A stretch of 64,000 bases of DNA from Allosphingosinicella deserti. GTDB taxonomy: Bacteria > Pseudomonadota > Alphaproteobacteria > Sphingomonadales > Sphingomonadaceae. Both the position numbers and the translations under genes were made by a program. The notes under the pieces are model-generated. The model saw nothing but the letters and a program-made list of their open reading frames with translations. It had not been told where the DNA came from and ran no database searches. Positions within the stretch are counted from its first letter, which is position 1. Every line of letters begins with the position of its first letter. The DNA lies in assembly GCF_003012735.1 (NCBI RefSeq), contig NZ_PXYI01000004.1, positions 558,001 through 622,000 of the forward strand. The letters run 5' to 3'. This document shows, in pieces, positions 27,315 to 38,300 of the stretch.

Positions 27315-29872
27315 TCCCGTTCCTGCTCCTCGCCGCAGCCGCGCCGGACCCGCAGGCGGTCTCCGCGGCGATTGCGACGATGACCATCGAAGAGAAAGCC
27401 GCACAGCTGCAGAGCAGCGCGCCGGCGGATGCGGATGCGGGGCTACCCGCCTACGATTGGTGGAACGAAGGCCTGCACGGCCTCGCCCGAAATGGTCATG
27501 CGACGGTGTTCCCGCAGGCGATCGGACTTGCGGCGACCTGGGACGTGGACCTGCTCGGCAAGGTTGGCGACGTCATCGCCACTGAGGCACGCGCCAAGTT
27601 CAACGCGAAGCCCGCAGCGGCCGATCGGCGGATCTACGAGGGGCTGACGATCTGGTCCCCCAACATCAACATCTTCCGCGATCCGCGCTGGGGACGGGGG
27701 CAGGAAACCTATGGCGAGGATCCGTATCTGACGGGCGCGCTCGGCGTCGCCTTCATCCGCGGGCTGCAGGGCCCCGACCCCGACCATCCCAAGGTTATCG
27801 CGACCCCGAAGCACTTCCTGGTCCATAGCGGGCCGGAGGCGGGCCGCGACGGCTTCGATGTCGATCCGAGCCCCCAGGATCTCGAATCCACCTATCTGCC
27901 GGCGTTCCGGATGGCGGTGACCGAGGGCAAGGCGCGTTCGCTGATGTGCGCCTACAATTCGCTCCACGGCACGCCGGCCTGTGCGCTATCCGAATTGATG
28001 AACACGCGCCTGCGCCGGGATTGGGGGTTCAACGGCTTCACGGTTTCGGATTGCGACGCCGTCGCCAACATCCATCTGTTCCACCATTATCGCCTCGACG
28101 GTGCGGCCGCAGCGGCAGCCGCGCTGAGGGGCGGCACCGACCTCAATTGCGGCTCCGCTTACGCCGCGCTGCCCCAGGCCATGGAGCGGGGGCTGGTCAG
28201 CGAGGCCGAAATCGACACCGCGCTCGGCCGCGCGCTCGGTGCCCGGCAGGCGCTCGGCACGATCCTCGGCGGAACAAGCCCGTGGACCGCGGTGAAGTCG
28301 ACCGATATCGGCATTGCCAGGCATCAGGCCCTGGCCCTCGAGGCGGCCCGCAAGGCGATCGTCCTGCTCAAGAACGATGCCGGCCGGCTGCCGCTCAAAG
28401 CCGGCAGCCGGATTGCGGTGATCGGCGCCGATGCCGACGATCTCGGTGTCATCGAGGGCAATTATCACGGCACCGCCAAGGCGCCCGTTACTCCGCTGGA
28501 CGGGATCCGCCGTCAGTTCGGCGCCGCCAACGTTCGCTATGCGCAAGGGTCGGTGCTCGCCGACGGCGCGCCGGTGGTGATCCCCGAGACCGCCTTCGAG
28601 GCCGACGGCCGCCCGGGTCTTCGCGCAGAGTATTTTGCCGGTCCGTCGGTCACCGGATCCCCGGTGGCGGTGCGGCAGGATCGCCGGATCGACTTCAACT
28701 ACACAAGGGTCGCGCCGTTGCCGCAGCTCGATCCCAAGGGGTTCGCGGTGCGCTGGTCGGGTGCGCTGGTGCCGCCGGGACCGGGCCGCTACACGCTCGC
28801 GATCGACATTCCCGCCTGCTGGAAGGATTGCAGCACGCATGATTCGGTGCGGCTGTGGATCGACGGTAAGCCACTCCACGATGGCGCGCTCGGAAAGACC
28901 CGGGTGGAAATTCCGTTCAACAGCGATGGACGTCGCCACGACCTGCGCCTCGAACTCGATCATCGCAGCGAGGACGAGGGCCTGCGCCTGATGTGGCTAC
29001 CCCCCGCCGAGCCGATGCTCCGGCAGGCGGTGCGCACGGCGGAGCAGGCGGACGTCGTTGTCGCCGTGCTGGGCCTGTCGCCGGATCTGGAAGGGGAGGC
29101 GCTGTCGGTGACGGTGCCCGGCTTCGTCGGCGGCGACCGCACCGACATCGCTTTGCCGCTCGTACAGCAGCGGCTGCTGCAGGCACTACGGGACACCGGC
29201 AAGCCGGTGGTGCTGGTGCTGACCAGCGGCAGCGCGGTGGCGGTGGATCCGGCTATGGCCGATGCGATCCTTGCCGCCTGGTATCCGGGCGAGGCGGGCG
29301 GCACGGCGATCGCCGAGACCCTTGCCGGCCTCAACAATCCGTCGGGCCGGCTGCCGATCACCTTCTACAAGGGGACATCGGACCTGCCGGCCTTCGTCGA
29401 TTACGGGATGAAGGAGCGGACCTACCGGTTCTTCACCGGCGCGCCCCTGTGGGGATTTGGCCACGGCCTCAGCTACACGAATTTCGCCTATGCGCGGCCG
29501 CAGGCGACGGCCAGCAGCACAAGCGCGCCGGTCGACGTGAGCGTGCGAGTTCGGAATGCCGGAACGCGGGCAGGGGATGAGGTCGTCCAGGCGTATCTGG
29601 TGCCCCCCGCAGGCGAACGGGGTAGCCTCACCACCCCGGTTCTCCAGCGCCAGCTTGTCGGCTTTCGCCGTGTAACGCTTGGCGCGGGTAAGGCCGAGAC
29701 CCTGCGCTTCACCCTCGATCCGCGCGCCCTCAGCAGCGTCACCCGCGACGGCACCCGCCGCGTCGTACCCGGCACATATCGTCTCTGGCTCGGCGGCGGC
29801 CAGCCCGGAGACGGGCCCGGCGCCTGGACCGAGTTCGCACTGACCGGAGACGCACAGGAATTGCCGAAGTGA
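27311..29872 (+). CDS. GH3 beta-glycosidase with PA14 domain
   Basis: An 853-residue exported enzyme (short signal, MIPFLLLAAAAPD). It has the GH3 N-terminal barrel (about 20-300) with the nucleophile Asp247 in VSDCDAV, then the alpha/beta sandwich split by a PA14 domain (about 440-580, starting GLRAEYFAGPS), and a fibronectin-III-like C-terminus. The opening YDWWNEGLHGLARNGHATVF and the SDCDAV form are those of the beta-xylosidase-like GH3 branch, so release of beta-1,2-xylose or another terminal beta-sugar is plausible; beta-glucosidase is the alternative. It overlaps its neighbours on both sides (ATGA with GH2, GTGA with GH92). Confidence 0.88.
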   Translation: MIPFLLLAAAAPDPQAVSAAIATMTIEEKAAQLQSSAPADADAGLPAYDWWNEGLHGLARNGHATVFPQAIGLAATWDVDLLGKVGDVIATEARAKFNAKPAAADRRIYEGLTIWSPNINIFRDPRWGRGQETYGEDPYLTGALGVAFIRGLQGPDPDHPKVIATPKHFLVHSGPEAGRDGFDVDPSPQDLESTYLPAFRMAVTEGKARSLMCAYNSLHGTPACALSELMNTRLRRDWGFNGFTVSDCDAVANIHLFHHYRLDGAAAAAAALRGGTDLNCGSAYAALPQAMERGLVSEAEIDTALGRALGARQALGTILGGTSPWTAVKSTDIGIARHQALALEAARKAIVLLKNDAGRLPLKAGSRIAVIGADADDLGVIEGNYHGTAKAPVTPLDGIRRQFGAANVRYAQGSVLADGAPVVIPETAFEADGRPGLRAEYFAGPSVTGSPVAVRQDRRIDFNYTRVAPLPQLDPKGFAVRWSGALVPPGPGRYTLAIDIPACWKDCSTHDSVRLWIDGKPLHDGALGKTRVEIPFNSDGRRHDLRLELDHRSEDEGLRLMWLPPAEPMLRQAVRTAEQADVVVAVLGLSPDLEGEALSVTVPGFVGGDRTDIALPLVQQRLLQALRDTGKPVVLVLTSGSAVAVDPAMADAILAAWYPGEAGGTAIAETLAGLNNPSGRLPITFYKGTSDLPAFVDYGMKERTYRFFTGAPLWGFGHGLSYTNFAYARPQATASSTSAPVDVSVRVRNAGTRAGDEVVQAYLVPPAGERGSLTTPVLQRQLVGFRRVTLGAGKAETLRFTLDPRALSSVTRDGTRRVVPGTYRLWLGGGQPGDGPGAWTEFALTGDAQELPK

Positions 29873-32190
29873 TCCTCAGCCGACGTCAGCTTCTCGCGTC
29901 CAGCGCCATCGGGGTGGTCGCCGGCGCGCTCCCCGCCGCCGCGACCAATCCGCCCAGCCGCTCCGCGCCGAACCTGTTCATCGGCACCGGCGGCCATGGC
30001 CATACCTATCCGGGCCCCACGATGCCGTTCGGGATGGTCCAGCTGGGGCCGGACACCGATGTCGAACGCTGGGACGCATGTTCCGGTTATCACCGGACCG
30101 ATACCTCGATCATCGGCTTTTCCCACACCCACCTGTCCGGAACCGGCATCGGCGACCTGCTCGATGTCCTCGTCGCCCCTGGACGAGGTCCGGTCCAGCT
30201 CCAGCGCGGAACGCTCGACGATCCGGACAGCGGCTATCGTCAGCGTTTCTCCGGCGAGCATGCCGAACCCGGCTACTATCGCGTGGCGCTGGAGAACGGT
30301 GTCCAGGCGGAGCTTTCCGTCACCGATCGGGTCGGATGGCATCGGTATGGCTTTCCGGCCGGCCCCGGACATCTGCTGATCGATCTTTCCCATCTATTCG
30401 CCGATTCCCGGCCGAGCGCGCCGCTGATCGACGCGGCGTGGATGGACGTCGATGCCGCCGGGACGCTGACCGGAAGCCGGCGGACGTTCCGCTGGGCCAA
30501 GGGGCGCCGGATCTTCTTCGCGATGCAGCTGTCGCGCCGCCCGGACCGTATCACCTTTTACGGGGACGGCGATGCCGCGCAACCGCCGGGGACGAATCGT
30601 GTGGCCGGGCGCCGGCTCAAGGCCGTGCTGCACTATGACGATGCCGGCGCGGCTCCGATTGTGGTGCGTTGCGCCCTCTCGGGGGTGAATGCGGAAGGCG
30701 CCCGCGCCAATCTTGCCGCGGAAGCACGGAGCTGGAATTTCGACGCGGTGCGCGGCCGCGCGATCCGCGCCTGGAACGCGGCGCTGGGAACCGTGCGGGT
30801 CGAAGGCGGTACGGCCGATCAGCGCACCATCCTTGCCTCGTCTCTCTACCACTCGCAGCTGGCGCCGACACTCTTTTCGGATGTCGACGGGCGCTATCCC
30901 GGGCTGGACGGCAAGACCCACCAGGTTCGGCAAGGCGGCGCGGCGTTCAGCACCTATTCGCTGTGGGACACCTATCGCGGGCAGCATCCGCTGCTGACCC
31001 TGATCGCGCCCGATCGCGCCAAAATGCTGGTCGACGACCTGATCCGGCAGACTGCCCAGTCACCTTACGGGCCGCTGGTCTGGCCGCTGCAGGGCAAGGA
31101 GACCGGGACGATGATAGGCTGGCACGGCGTGGTGCCGCTCGCCGAGGCGCAGGCCAAGGGAGTCCCGGCGGATTATGCGGCGGCCTGGCCGGCGATCCGG
31201 CGGCGCAGCTTCGACTTCACGGCGCCGGACAAGGAGAACAGCCTCGGCCGGGATCTCTATGATGCGCTCGGCTATGTGCCCGCCGACAAGGTCAACGAAA
31301 GCGTCAGCCGTACCCAGGAATATGCCTATGACGACTGGGCGTCGGCACATCTGGCGCGCGCGGCAGGGGCGGACGCCGAGGCTGCGCGTCTGCTTGCGCG
31401 TTCGGCCAATTGGCGCAACGTGATCGATCCGGCGGCCGGTTTCGCCCGTCCGCGCTTCGCCGACGGAACATGGTGGAAGGCCTTCGACCCGATCCTGCTC
31501 GGCCACATGCCCAAGCCCGATTGGCGCGATTACACGGAAGCCAATGGATGGCAGGCGACATTCCTCAACCAGCACGACATCTATGGGCTAATCGCCCATC
31601 TGGGCGGCGACGCCAAATTCGAGGCGAAGCTCGATGCGCTGTTCACCGCGCCCTCGTTGCTTCCGGAGAGTGCGCCGCCCGACATCGCCGGCCTGGTCGG
31701 CCAATATGCGCATGGCAACGAGCCAGGCCAGCATGTGCCCTATCTCTACGCCTTCGTCGGCGCGCCGTGGAAGACCCAGGCAATGGTCCGGCGCCTGTGC
31801 ACCGAAATGTATCGCAACGATCCGGACGGTATCATCGGCAATGACGATTGCGGGCAGATGAGCGCCTGGTTCGTCTTCTCGGCGCTGGGCTTCTATCCGG
31901 TCGATCCGGTGGAGGCAGCCTATGTCTTCGGTTCGCCTTTGTTCGAACGCGCGCAGGTGATGCTGGGCGGCGGACGCAAGCTCGTCATTGAAGCGCCGGG
32001 CAACCGGCCGGAGACGCCCTACGTCGCTGCCGTCGAATGGAACGGACGGCCGTTGACTCGGAGCTGGATCGCCCACCGCGATCTCGTCGCCGGCGGCGCC
32101 CTGCGGTTCACCATGTCCAGCGTTCCGAACAAAGCCTTTGGCCGCGCGCCCGCCGACCGGCCGCCATCGTCCGGCCGCACACCTGCCTGA
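29869..32190 (+). CDS. GH92 exo-alpha-mannosidase, Tat-exported
   Basis: A 773-residue calcium-dependent alpha-mannosidase of family GH92. It starts with a Tat-like signal (SRRQLLASSAIG) and then the N-terminal domain NLFIGTGGHGHTYPGPTMPF. The conserved catalytic region follows in GNEPGQHVPYLYAF (about 627-640) and the nearby GIIGNDDCGQMSAWFVFSALG. GH92 enzymes remove alpha-1,2, -1,3, -1,4 or -1,6 mannose, typically from N-glycans. The start is a GTG that overlaps the GH3 stop. The linkage preference cannot be read from the sequence. Confidence 0.93.
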   Translation: MILSRRQLLASSAIGVVAGALPAAATNPPSRSAPNLFIGTGGHGHTYPGPTMPFGMVQLGPDTDVERWDACSGYHRTDTSIIGFSHTHLSGTGIGDLLDVLVAPGRGPVQLQRGTLDDPDSGYRQRFSGEHAEPGYYRVALENGVQAELSVTDRVGWHRYGFPAGPGHLLIDLSHLFADSRPSAPLIDAAWMDVDAAGTLTGSRRTFRWAKGRRIFFAMQLSRRPDRITFYGDGDAAQPPGTNRVAGRRLKAVLHYDDAGAAPIVVRCALSGVNAEGARANLAAEARSWNFDAVRGRAIRAWNAALGTVRVEGGTADQRTILASSLYHSQLAPTLFSDVDGRYPGLDGKTHQVRQGGAAFSTYSLWDTYRGQHPLLTLIAPDRAKMLVDDLIRQTAQSPYGPLVWPLQGKETGTMIGWHGVVPLAEAQAKGVPADYAAAWPAIRRRSFDFTAPDKENSLGRDLYDALGYVPADKVNESVSRTQEYAYDDWASAHLARAAGADAEAARLLARSANWRNVIDPAAGFARPRFADGTWWKAFDPILLGHMPKPDWRDYTEANGWQATFLNQHDIYGLIAHLGGDAKFEAKLDALFTAPSLLPESAPPDIAGLVGQYAHGNEPGQHVPYLYAFVGAPWKTQAMVRRLCTEMYRNDPDGIIGNDDCGQMSAWFVFSALGFYPVDPVEAAYVFGSPLFERAQVMLGGGRKLVIEAPGNRPETPYVAAVEWNGRPLTRSWIAHRDLVAGGALRFTMSSVPNKAFGRAPADRPPSSGRTPA

Positions 32191-32200
32191 GAGGATCCGC

Positions 32201-34120
32201 ATGACCGACTTGTCCCGGCGCAATCTGATCATCACCGGTCTCACCGCAGGCGCGCTGCCCGGCGCCGTCCTCGCCGCTCCGTCGGTTGGAGCCCCCAAAG
32301 CCTTCGGTGCGGTTCCGTCGGCGCGGCAATGGCGCTGGCATGACCGCGAGCAATATGCCTTCGTGCATTTCTCGATCAACACGTTCACCGACAAGGAATG
32401 GGGCTTTGGAGACGAGGACCCCAAGCTCTTCGATCCCAGCGACTTCGATGCCGATCAGATCGTCGCGGCGGCCAAAGCAGGTGGCCTTCGCGGATTGATC
32501 CTCACCGCCAAGCATCATGACGGCTTCTGCTTGTGGCCGACGACGCTCACCGAACATTGCATCCGCAACAGCCCCTACAAAGGCGGCAAGGGCGATATCG
32601 TCGGTGAGATGGCGGCGGCGTGCCGACGGGCGAAGCTGCCGTTCGGCCTCTATCTCTCCCCCTGGGATCGCAACCATGCCGAATATGGCCGGCCCGCCTA
32701 CATCGATTATTATCGCGCCCAGCTGACCGAACTCTGCACCCGCTACGGCGAATTGTTCGAGCTCTGGTTCGACGGCGCCAATGGCGGCGACGGCTATTAT
32801 GGCGGCGCCGGCGAAGCGCGGAAGATCGATGCGCCGCGTTACTACAATTGGCCCTCGATCGTCGCTCTCGTCCACAAACTTCAGCCCAATGCCTGCACCT
32901 TCGATCCGCTCGGGGCCGACATACGCTGGGTCGGCAACGAGGACGGGATCGCCGGGAACCCGTGCTGGCCGACCATGCCGAACCGGCTCTATGATCAGAA
33001 GGACGGCAATAGCGGCGTCCGCGGTGGTGAATTGTGGTGGCCGGCGGAAACGGACGTTTCGATCCGCCCCGGCTGGTTCTTCCACGCCGACGAGGATTCC
33101 AAGGTCAAGAGCCCGGAGCGGCTGATTCGTCTTCACGACGAATCGGTCGGGCGCGGGACCAATCTCAACCTCAACATCCCGCCGGATCGGCGCGGCCGGA
33201 TTCCCGACCAGGACGTGAAGATCCTCAAATCCTATGGCGATGCGATCCGTGCCACCTTCGCGCGCGATCTGGCGAAGGGTACGGTCGCGAGCGCCAGCCA
33301 CAATCGGGGGAGGGGGTTCGAACCCGCGCGGGTGCTCGACGGCGATCGCGAGACCTATTGGTCGACCCCGGACGGCGTCACCAATCCGGTGCTGACGCTC
33401 GATCTCAAGCCCGGGACGATGTTCGATGTCATCCGCCTGCGAGAATATCTTCCGCTCGGCGCCCGCGTGACCCGCTTCGCGGTCGATGCCGAGGGAGACG
33501 GTGGATGGCGCACGCTCGCCGAGCAGGAATGCATTTCCGCCCAGCGGATCATTCGGCTCCCCGCGCCGATCGCCCCGCGCCGGGTGCGGCTTCGTATTCT
33601 CGACGCGCCGGTCTGCCCGGCAATCAGCGAAGTCTCCCTGTTCCGATCGGTGGCGCCGGTGCCGGTGCCGGCGATCGTCTCGTCTGACCCGACCATTCTC
33701 GACACGCGTCAGTGGAGGATCGTCGACGCGAGCGCTCCGGGCGCGGAGAAATTGCTCGACAACGAAGCGGCGACGATTTGGGCCTTGCCGGCGCCCGTGT
33801 CGGGAAAGCCTGCGCACGTGACGATCGACCTCGGCGCTGAAGTCCATCTTGCCGGGTTTAGCCTGACACCGTCTCGCCACGTGATGAGCGATGCAAGGCC
33901 ACCGAAAGGCTATACCGCTGAACTCAGCCGGGATGGGACCAATTGGGAACCAGGTGCCAGCGGAGAATTCTCCAACATCGCCTATGCGCTGTCGACGCAG
34001 CGGGTCGCATTTCCCGCCCCGCAGATCGCGCGATACCTGCGTCTGCGCTTCGCCGAATTGGCGTTGCCGGCGCCACGGCTCGCGATCGCCGGAGTCGGCG
34101 GATTTACCGCTGCCCGCTGA
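32201..34120 (+). CDS. GH29 alpha-L-fucosidase with discoidin-like domains, Tat-exported
   Basis: A 639-residue enzyme with a Tat-type signal (SRRNLIITGLTAGALPGA). The GH29 barrel spans about residues 40-340 (FVHFSINTF, LTAKHHDGFCLWPT), with the likely nucleophile Asp191 in LWFDGANGG. Two C-terminal beta-sandwich regions resemble F5/8 type C (discoidin) domains (about 355-490 and 500-635). It would remove alpha-linked fucose, such as core or antennary fucose of glycoproteins. ATG follows GAGAGGA, 10 bp after the GH92 stop. Confidence 0.9.
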   Translation: MTDLSRRNLIITGLTAGALPGAVLAAPSVGAPKAFGAVPSARQWRWHDREQYAFVHFSINTFTDKEWGFGDEDPKLFDPSDFDADQIVAAAKAGGLRGLILTAKHHDGFCLWPTTLTEHCIRNSPYKGGKGDIVGEMAAACRRAKLPFGLYLSPWDRNHAEYGRPAYIDYYRAQLTELCTRYGELFELWFDGANGGDGYYGGAGEARKIDAPRYYNWPSIVALVHKLQPNACTFDPLGADIRWVGNEDGIAGNPCWPTMPNRLYDQKDGNSGVRGGELWWPAETDVSIRPGWFFHADEDSKVKSPERLIRLHDESVGRGTNLNLNIPPDRRGRIPDQDVKILKSYGDAIRATFARDLAKGTVASASHNRGRGFEPARVLDGDRETYWSTPDGVTNPVLTLDLKPGTMFDVIRLREYLPLGARVTRFAVDAEGDGGWRTLAEQECISAQRIIRLPAPIAPRRVRLRILDAPVCPAISEVSLFRSVAPVPVPAIVSSDPTILDTRQWRIVDASAPGAEKLLDNEAATIWALPAPVSGKPAHVTIDLGAEVHLAGFSLTPSRHVMSDARPPKGYTAELSRDGTNWEPGASGEFSNIAYALSTQRVAFPAPQIARYLRLRFAELALPAPRLAIAGVGGFTAAR

Positions 34121-34137
34121 GGCTCCCGAACAATATT

Positions 34138-34197
34138 TCACCGGAATGACACCAATAAAGAAATTTGGTATTGAATTGACGTCACCGGTATGACACC
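34138..34197. promoter_or_regulatory. Two direct repeats with ATGACACC, candidate operators
   Basis: TCACCGGAATGACACC (34138-34153) and TCACCGGTATGACACC (34182-34197) match at 15 of 16 positions and are 44 bp apart. They lie in the 150 bp between the fucosidase and the asparaginase gene. The same TGACACC half recurs before the pectate lyase remnant (42194) and before the third TonB receptor (47459, reverse strand). This suggests an extra promoter here, controlled by a shared regulator. Confidence 0.45.
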
Positions 34198-34270
34198 TCT
34201 GCGGCCGGGGCGACATGACGACACCGTCAGCGTGCCGAGAGGCAGACTTTGCCGGTTGGGGAACAGTTCG

Positions 34271-35269
34271 ATGAGGATGTCGCGCCGTGGAGCCATTGCG
34301 ATCGGATTGGGCGGCGCTGCCGCGATAGCATCGGCCAAGCCGGCGACTCGTCCGAAGTCGCGGGCGCTTATCGTTTCGACGTGGGATTTCGGGGCGGCCG
34401 CCAACGACGCGGCCTACGCACGTCTTCAAGCCGGCGGATCGTTGCTCGATGCGGTGGAAGCCGGGGCGAAGGTTCCGGAAGCCGATCCGAGCAATCACTC
34501 AGTCGGCTATAGCGGCTATCCGGATCGTGAGGGGCACGTGACCCTCGACGCGATCATCATGGACGATCGAGGCAATGTCGGAGCGGTCGCCGCGCTCGAA
34601 GATTTCATGCACCCGATCTCGGTCGCGCGCCGGGTGATGGAGAAAACTCCGCATACGATGCTGGTTGGTGAGGGCGCGCGTCAGTTCGCACTGGAGCAGG
34701 GCTTCACCACCACGCGGCTGCTGACGCCGGAGGCCGAGGCGGCGTGGCGGGAGTGGTTGAAGACATCCGAGTACAAGCCGGTCGCCAACAGCGAGAATTT
34801 GCGGGGCTCGGCGCTCGATCATGACACGATCGGCATCCTTGCCTGCGGTGCGGACGGTCGGCTGGCTGGCGCCTGCACCACCTCCGGGATGGCGTTCAAG
34901 CTGCGCGGCCGTATCGGCGACTCCCCACAGTCGGGCTGCGGGCTGCTGGTCGAGGCCGCGGTCGGCGCCGCGACCGCGACCGGCGTCGGCGAAGAGGTAA
35001 CACGAATCGCTGGCTCGGCCAGGGTGGTGTCCTCCATGCGCGCCGGCCTGTCGCCGATCGACGCGTGTCACGAGGCGATACTCCACATCGCGAAGCTGCG
35101 TGGCGATGCGGTGAAGGACGCCCAGGTCGGCTTCCTCGCGATCAACAGCCTGGGAGAGGTGGGCGCCTACGCGCTGCAGCCCGGCTTCACCTATGCGGTC
35201 ACCGACACGGCCGGCCGGACCACAGTCACCGCCGCCGCGAGCCTTAAAGGGCCCGTGCGCACGCGCTGA
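34271..35269 (+). CDS. Glycosylasparaginase-type N-terminal nucleophile hydrolase
   Basis: A 332-residue member of the asparaginase 2 / aspartylglucosaminidase family with a Tat-like leader (SRRGAIAIGLGGAAA). These proteins are made as precursors and cut themselves before a catalytic threonine, here Thr186 in HDTIGILACG. VSTWDFGA, GAKVPEADPSNHSVGYSGYP and SPQSGCGLLVE match the N4-(beta-N-acetylglucosaminyl)-L-asparaginase branch, which splits GlcNAc-Asn. The ATG at 34271 is preferred over 34190, because the latter lies inside the repeat box and precedes the leader. It lies between the fucosidase and a TonB receptor (33 bp downstream), which supports a glycoprotein substrate. Confidence 0.85.
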   Translation: MRMSRRGAIAIGLGGAAAIASAKPATRPKSRALIVSTWDFGAAANDAAYARLQAGGSLLDAVEAGAKVPEADPSNHSVGYSGYPDREGHVTLDAIIMDDRGNVGAVAALEDFMHPISVARRVMEKTPHTMLVGEGARQFALEQGFTTTRLLTPEAEAAWREWLKTSEYKPVANSENLRGSALDHDTIGILACGADGRLAGACTTSGMAFKLRGRIGDSPQSGCGLLVEAAVGAATATGVGEEVTRIAGSARVVSSMRAGLSPIDACHEAILHIAKLRGDAVKDAQVGFLAINSLGEVGAYALQPGFTYAVTDTAGRTTVTAAASLKGPVRTR

Positions 35270-35302
35270 ACAATCAAGTTTCTTCCAAAGGGTATTACAA
35301 GA

Positions 35303-38300
35303 ATGAGACAGACGAACGTGTTGCTGTTCGCTTCTACTTGCCTGGCGACGGCCTTTGCGACTTCTGCGATGGCGCAGGAACTGAACGCCACCGGAGCGGA
35401 GGTGTCGGAAACCACCGCCAACGCCGATGCCTCCGACGCCGTGAGCGAAGCGGGAACGGGCGCGGGCATCGTCGTCACTGGATCGCGGATCAACCGTCCG
35501 AACGTCACCGCCGCCGCACCGATCACGTCCGTCACCTCCGAAGCGATTCGCGCCCAGGCGGCGGTCAACATCGAGGAAGTGCTCAACCGCATCCCGCAGA
35601 TCGCGCCCGACAGCCAGCAGAATTATCAGGATTCCGACGGCCGTCAGCGCATCAAGCTGCGCAACCTCGGCTTCGAGCGTACGCTCACCCTCGTAGACGG
35701 CAAGCGCCTCGGCACGATGAACGGCATCGACGCCAACATGATCCCGACCGCGCTGATCCAGCGTGTCGACGTGCTCACCGGCGGCGCCTCGGCCGTCTAT
35801 GGCTCGGACGCGGTCGCCGGAGTCGTCAACTTCATCATGAATGACGATTTTGAAGGCATTCAGATCAACGGCAATTACAATCTCTACGCCCACAACAATA
35901 AAGCCGGCCTGATCTCGGATGTCGCCGGTCAATATGGCTTCGGCAGCCCGGCGCGCAATTTCGCGACCGACGGCGGCCGCGTCGACCTTTCGCTGACCGC
36001 CGGCACCAAGCTCTTCGACGATCGCTTCCACATTTCGGGCTATGTCAATTACCGCAAGGCGGCCCTGGTCCCTTATTCGGCACGCGAGACCTCGGGATGT
36101 CAGCTGGTCGAGACGGTCAAGGACGGTCCGCTGACCTGCTCGACGTCGACCTACACGCCCTACGGCTACATCTCGCCCCGCTCGGGTGCCAGCAACGGCA
36201 ACGCCTATGTGAACAATCCGAACGGCAACGGCACCCTGGTTCCGTTCACCGACGCGCTGGCCGCCAATCCCTATGACGGCTATTCCTTCCAGCGCGAAGC
36301 CGAGCGCTGGAATGCCGGCGGCTTCGCTTCGTTCAAGATTTCGGACGCGGCGGAAGTCTACGCCAACGCCATGTGGTTCCGCGACCGCTCGAGCAACCCG
36401 TACCCGGCCCGCGCGCTCAGCTACACCGCTTATGGCGAGAGCCCATACGTGGTGAACTGCAACAACCCGCTGATGTCGCAGTCGCAGGCGCAGACGATCT
36501 GCGGCGACCTCGCCGGAACGGCCGCGACGGCGCCGCTGGAGGTACGCTATCGTTTCGCCAACGTGCCTGACATCGAAGACGTTTACCTGAACAAGGGGCT
36601 TCGCATCACCGGCGGCCTGCGCGGCAGCTTCGCGGAAGGCTGGAGCTACGATGTCGGCGGAGTCTATGCCCGCAATCGTCAGGCGACCACCTGGGGCGAG
36701 CCCGACTTCGACCGCGTCAACAATTCGCTGAACGTCGTCAACGTCAACCGCACCTTGACATGCGCGTCCGTGGTCAACGGCACCGACCCCAATTGCCGCC
36801 CGTTCGACGCCTTCAGCCCGCGCTCGACGATCAACGATTCCGCGCTCTACGACTATCTCGTGGAGGGTAATTTCGGCACGTCGACGACGATCAACACGCT
36901 TTATAACGGTATCGCGACCGTCCAGGGCGATCTCGGCACCTACGGGATCAAGAGCCCTTGGGCCGAGCAGGGCGTGGCGATCGCGTTCGGTGCCGAATAT
37001 CGCGAAGACAAGCTCAAGAGCTTCGCCGACGAGATCTGGCGCGAACAGAATGGCGGCAGCGACGCCGCGCTCTCGCAGCACGTCTGGGAAGGCAATGTCG
37101 AGCTTCAGGTGCCGATCATCGAGCGCAAGAAGTTCGCCCACCTGCTGCAGTTCAACGGCGCCTATCGTCTGTCCAAGTATAGCAGCAATCCGGACACCTT
37201 CTCGACCTGGAAGGCGGAAGCCTTGTGGGCGCCGGTGGCGGACATCACCTTCCGCGGCTCGATCAACCGCGCCCAGCGCGCTCCGACCGTGGTCGAGGCG
37301 TTCCAAGGTTCGAACATCAGCTACGACCGGATCACCACCGCCTATAACGACATTTGTGCGCCGACGGTGACCTACGTCACCGATCCCAGGACGGGCGTCC
37401 GCACCGCGGTCTACGGCTCGCCGACGGCCTCGCGCGAAGTCTGCGCGGCCACCGGCCTTGCCGACAATCTCTACGGCAGCACCAGCCTCGTTTGCCCGGA
37501 TGAGGTCGGCTGCACCGTGCGGCGCGGCGGCTTCGCCGTCGATCCGGAGACCGCCTACACCAAGACCTTCGGCGTCGTGTTGCGGCCGCGCTTCGTTCCC
37601 GGCCTGACCTTCTCGGTCGATCGCTTCCTGATCGATCTCAACGACTCGATCGGCTACAACGATTACGACTATTTCTCGAACGGTTGCCTTGCCACCGGCG
37701 ATGAGTTCTTCTGCCGGATGTTCGTGCGCAATGCCGACGGAACGCTCTACAGTGCGCCTGGCGGCAACCCCTCGACGGGCTTCATCCGCGGCGGCACCAC
37801 CAATTACTACAAGAGCAAGTCGCACGGCTGGGATTTCCAGGGCCAATATGCTCTGTCGCTCGGCAGCGCCGGTCGCCTGGACTTCGACTTCGCCGGATCG
37901 CTGACCACCTATGCCGGTGGCCAGGATTCGCCGATCCTCGCCAAATATAACTGCACCGGCTATTATGGCGGCGGCTGCAGCCAGCTGATCCCGAAGTGGA
38001 CCCACAGCCTGCGCGGCACCTACACCACCGCCGACCGCTTCTTCAGCGCCTCGGTCAATTGGCGGCATCTGGGGCCGCTGACGAACGTCAGCAACTCCGG
38101 TGATCCGGCGCTCGGCTACACCCAGGCTGGCGAGCGTGAGACTTTCTACCGGATCGGTGCCTATGATTATTTCGATCTGGCGCTCAGTTTCCGAGTGACC
38201 GAAGCTTTCTCGTTCCGGGTTTCGGCGAACAACATTCTCGACAAGACGCCTCCGATCCTGCCGAATTCGTACAATTATGGCCTGTCGCGCAGCAACACGC

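Noticed and set aside
32108-34498. 796-codon open frame on the minus strand
   Set aside because: Antisense shadow of the GH29 fucosidase, without signal, motif or ribosome site.
34499-38068. 1189-codon open frame on the minus strand
   Set aside because: It is antisense to the asparaginase and TonB receptor, which have clear domains. Its product is Arg/Ala/Val-rich with no family features, a usual shadow in high-GC DNA.
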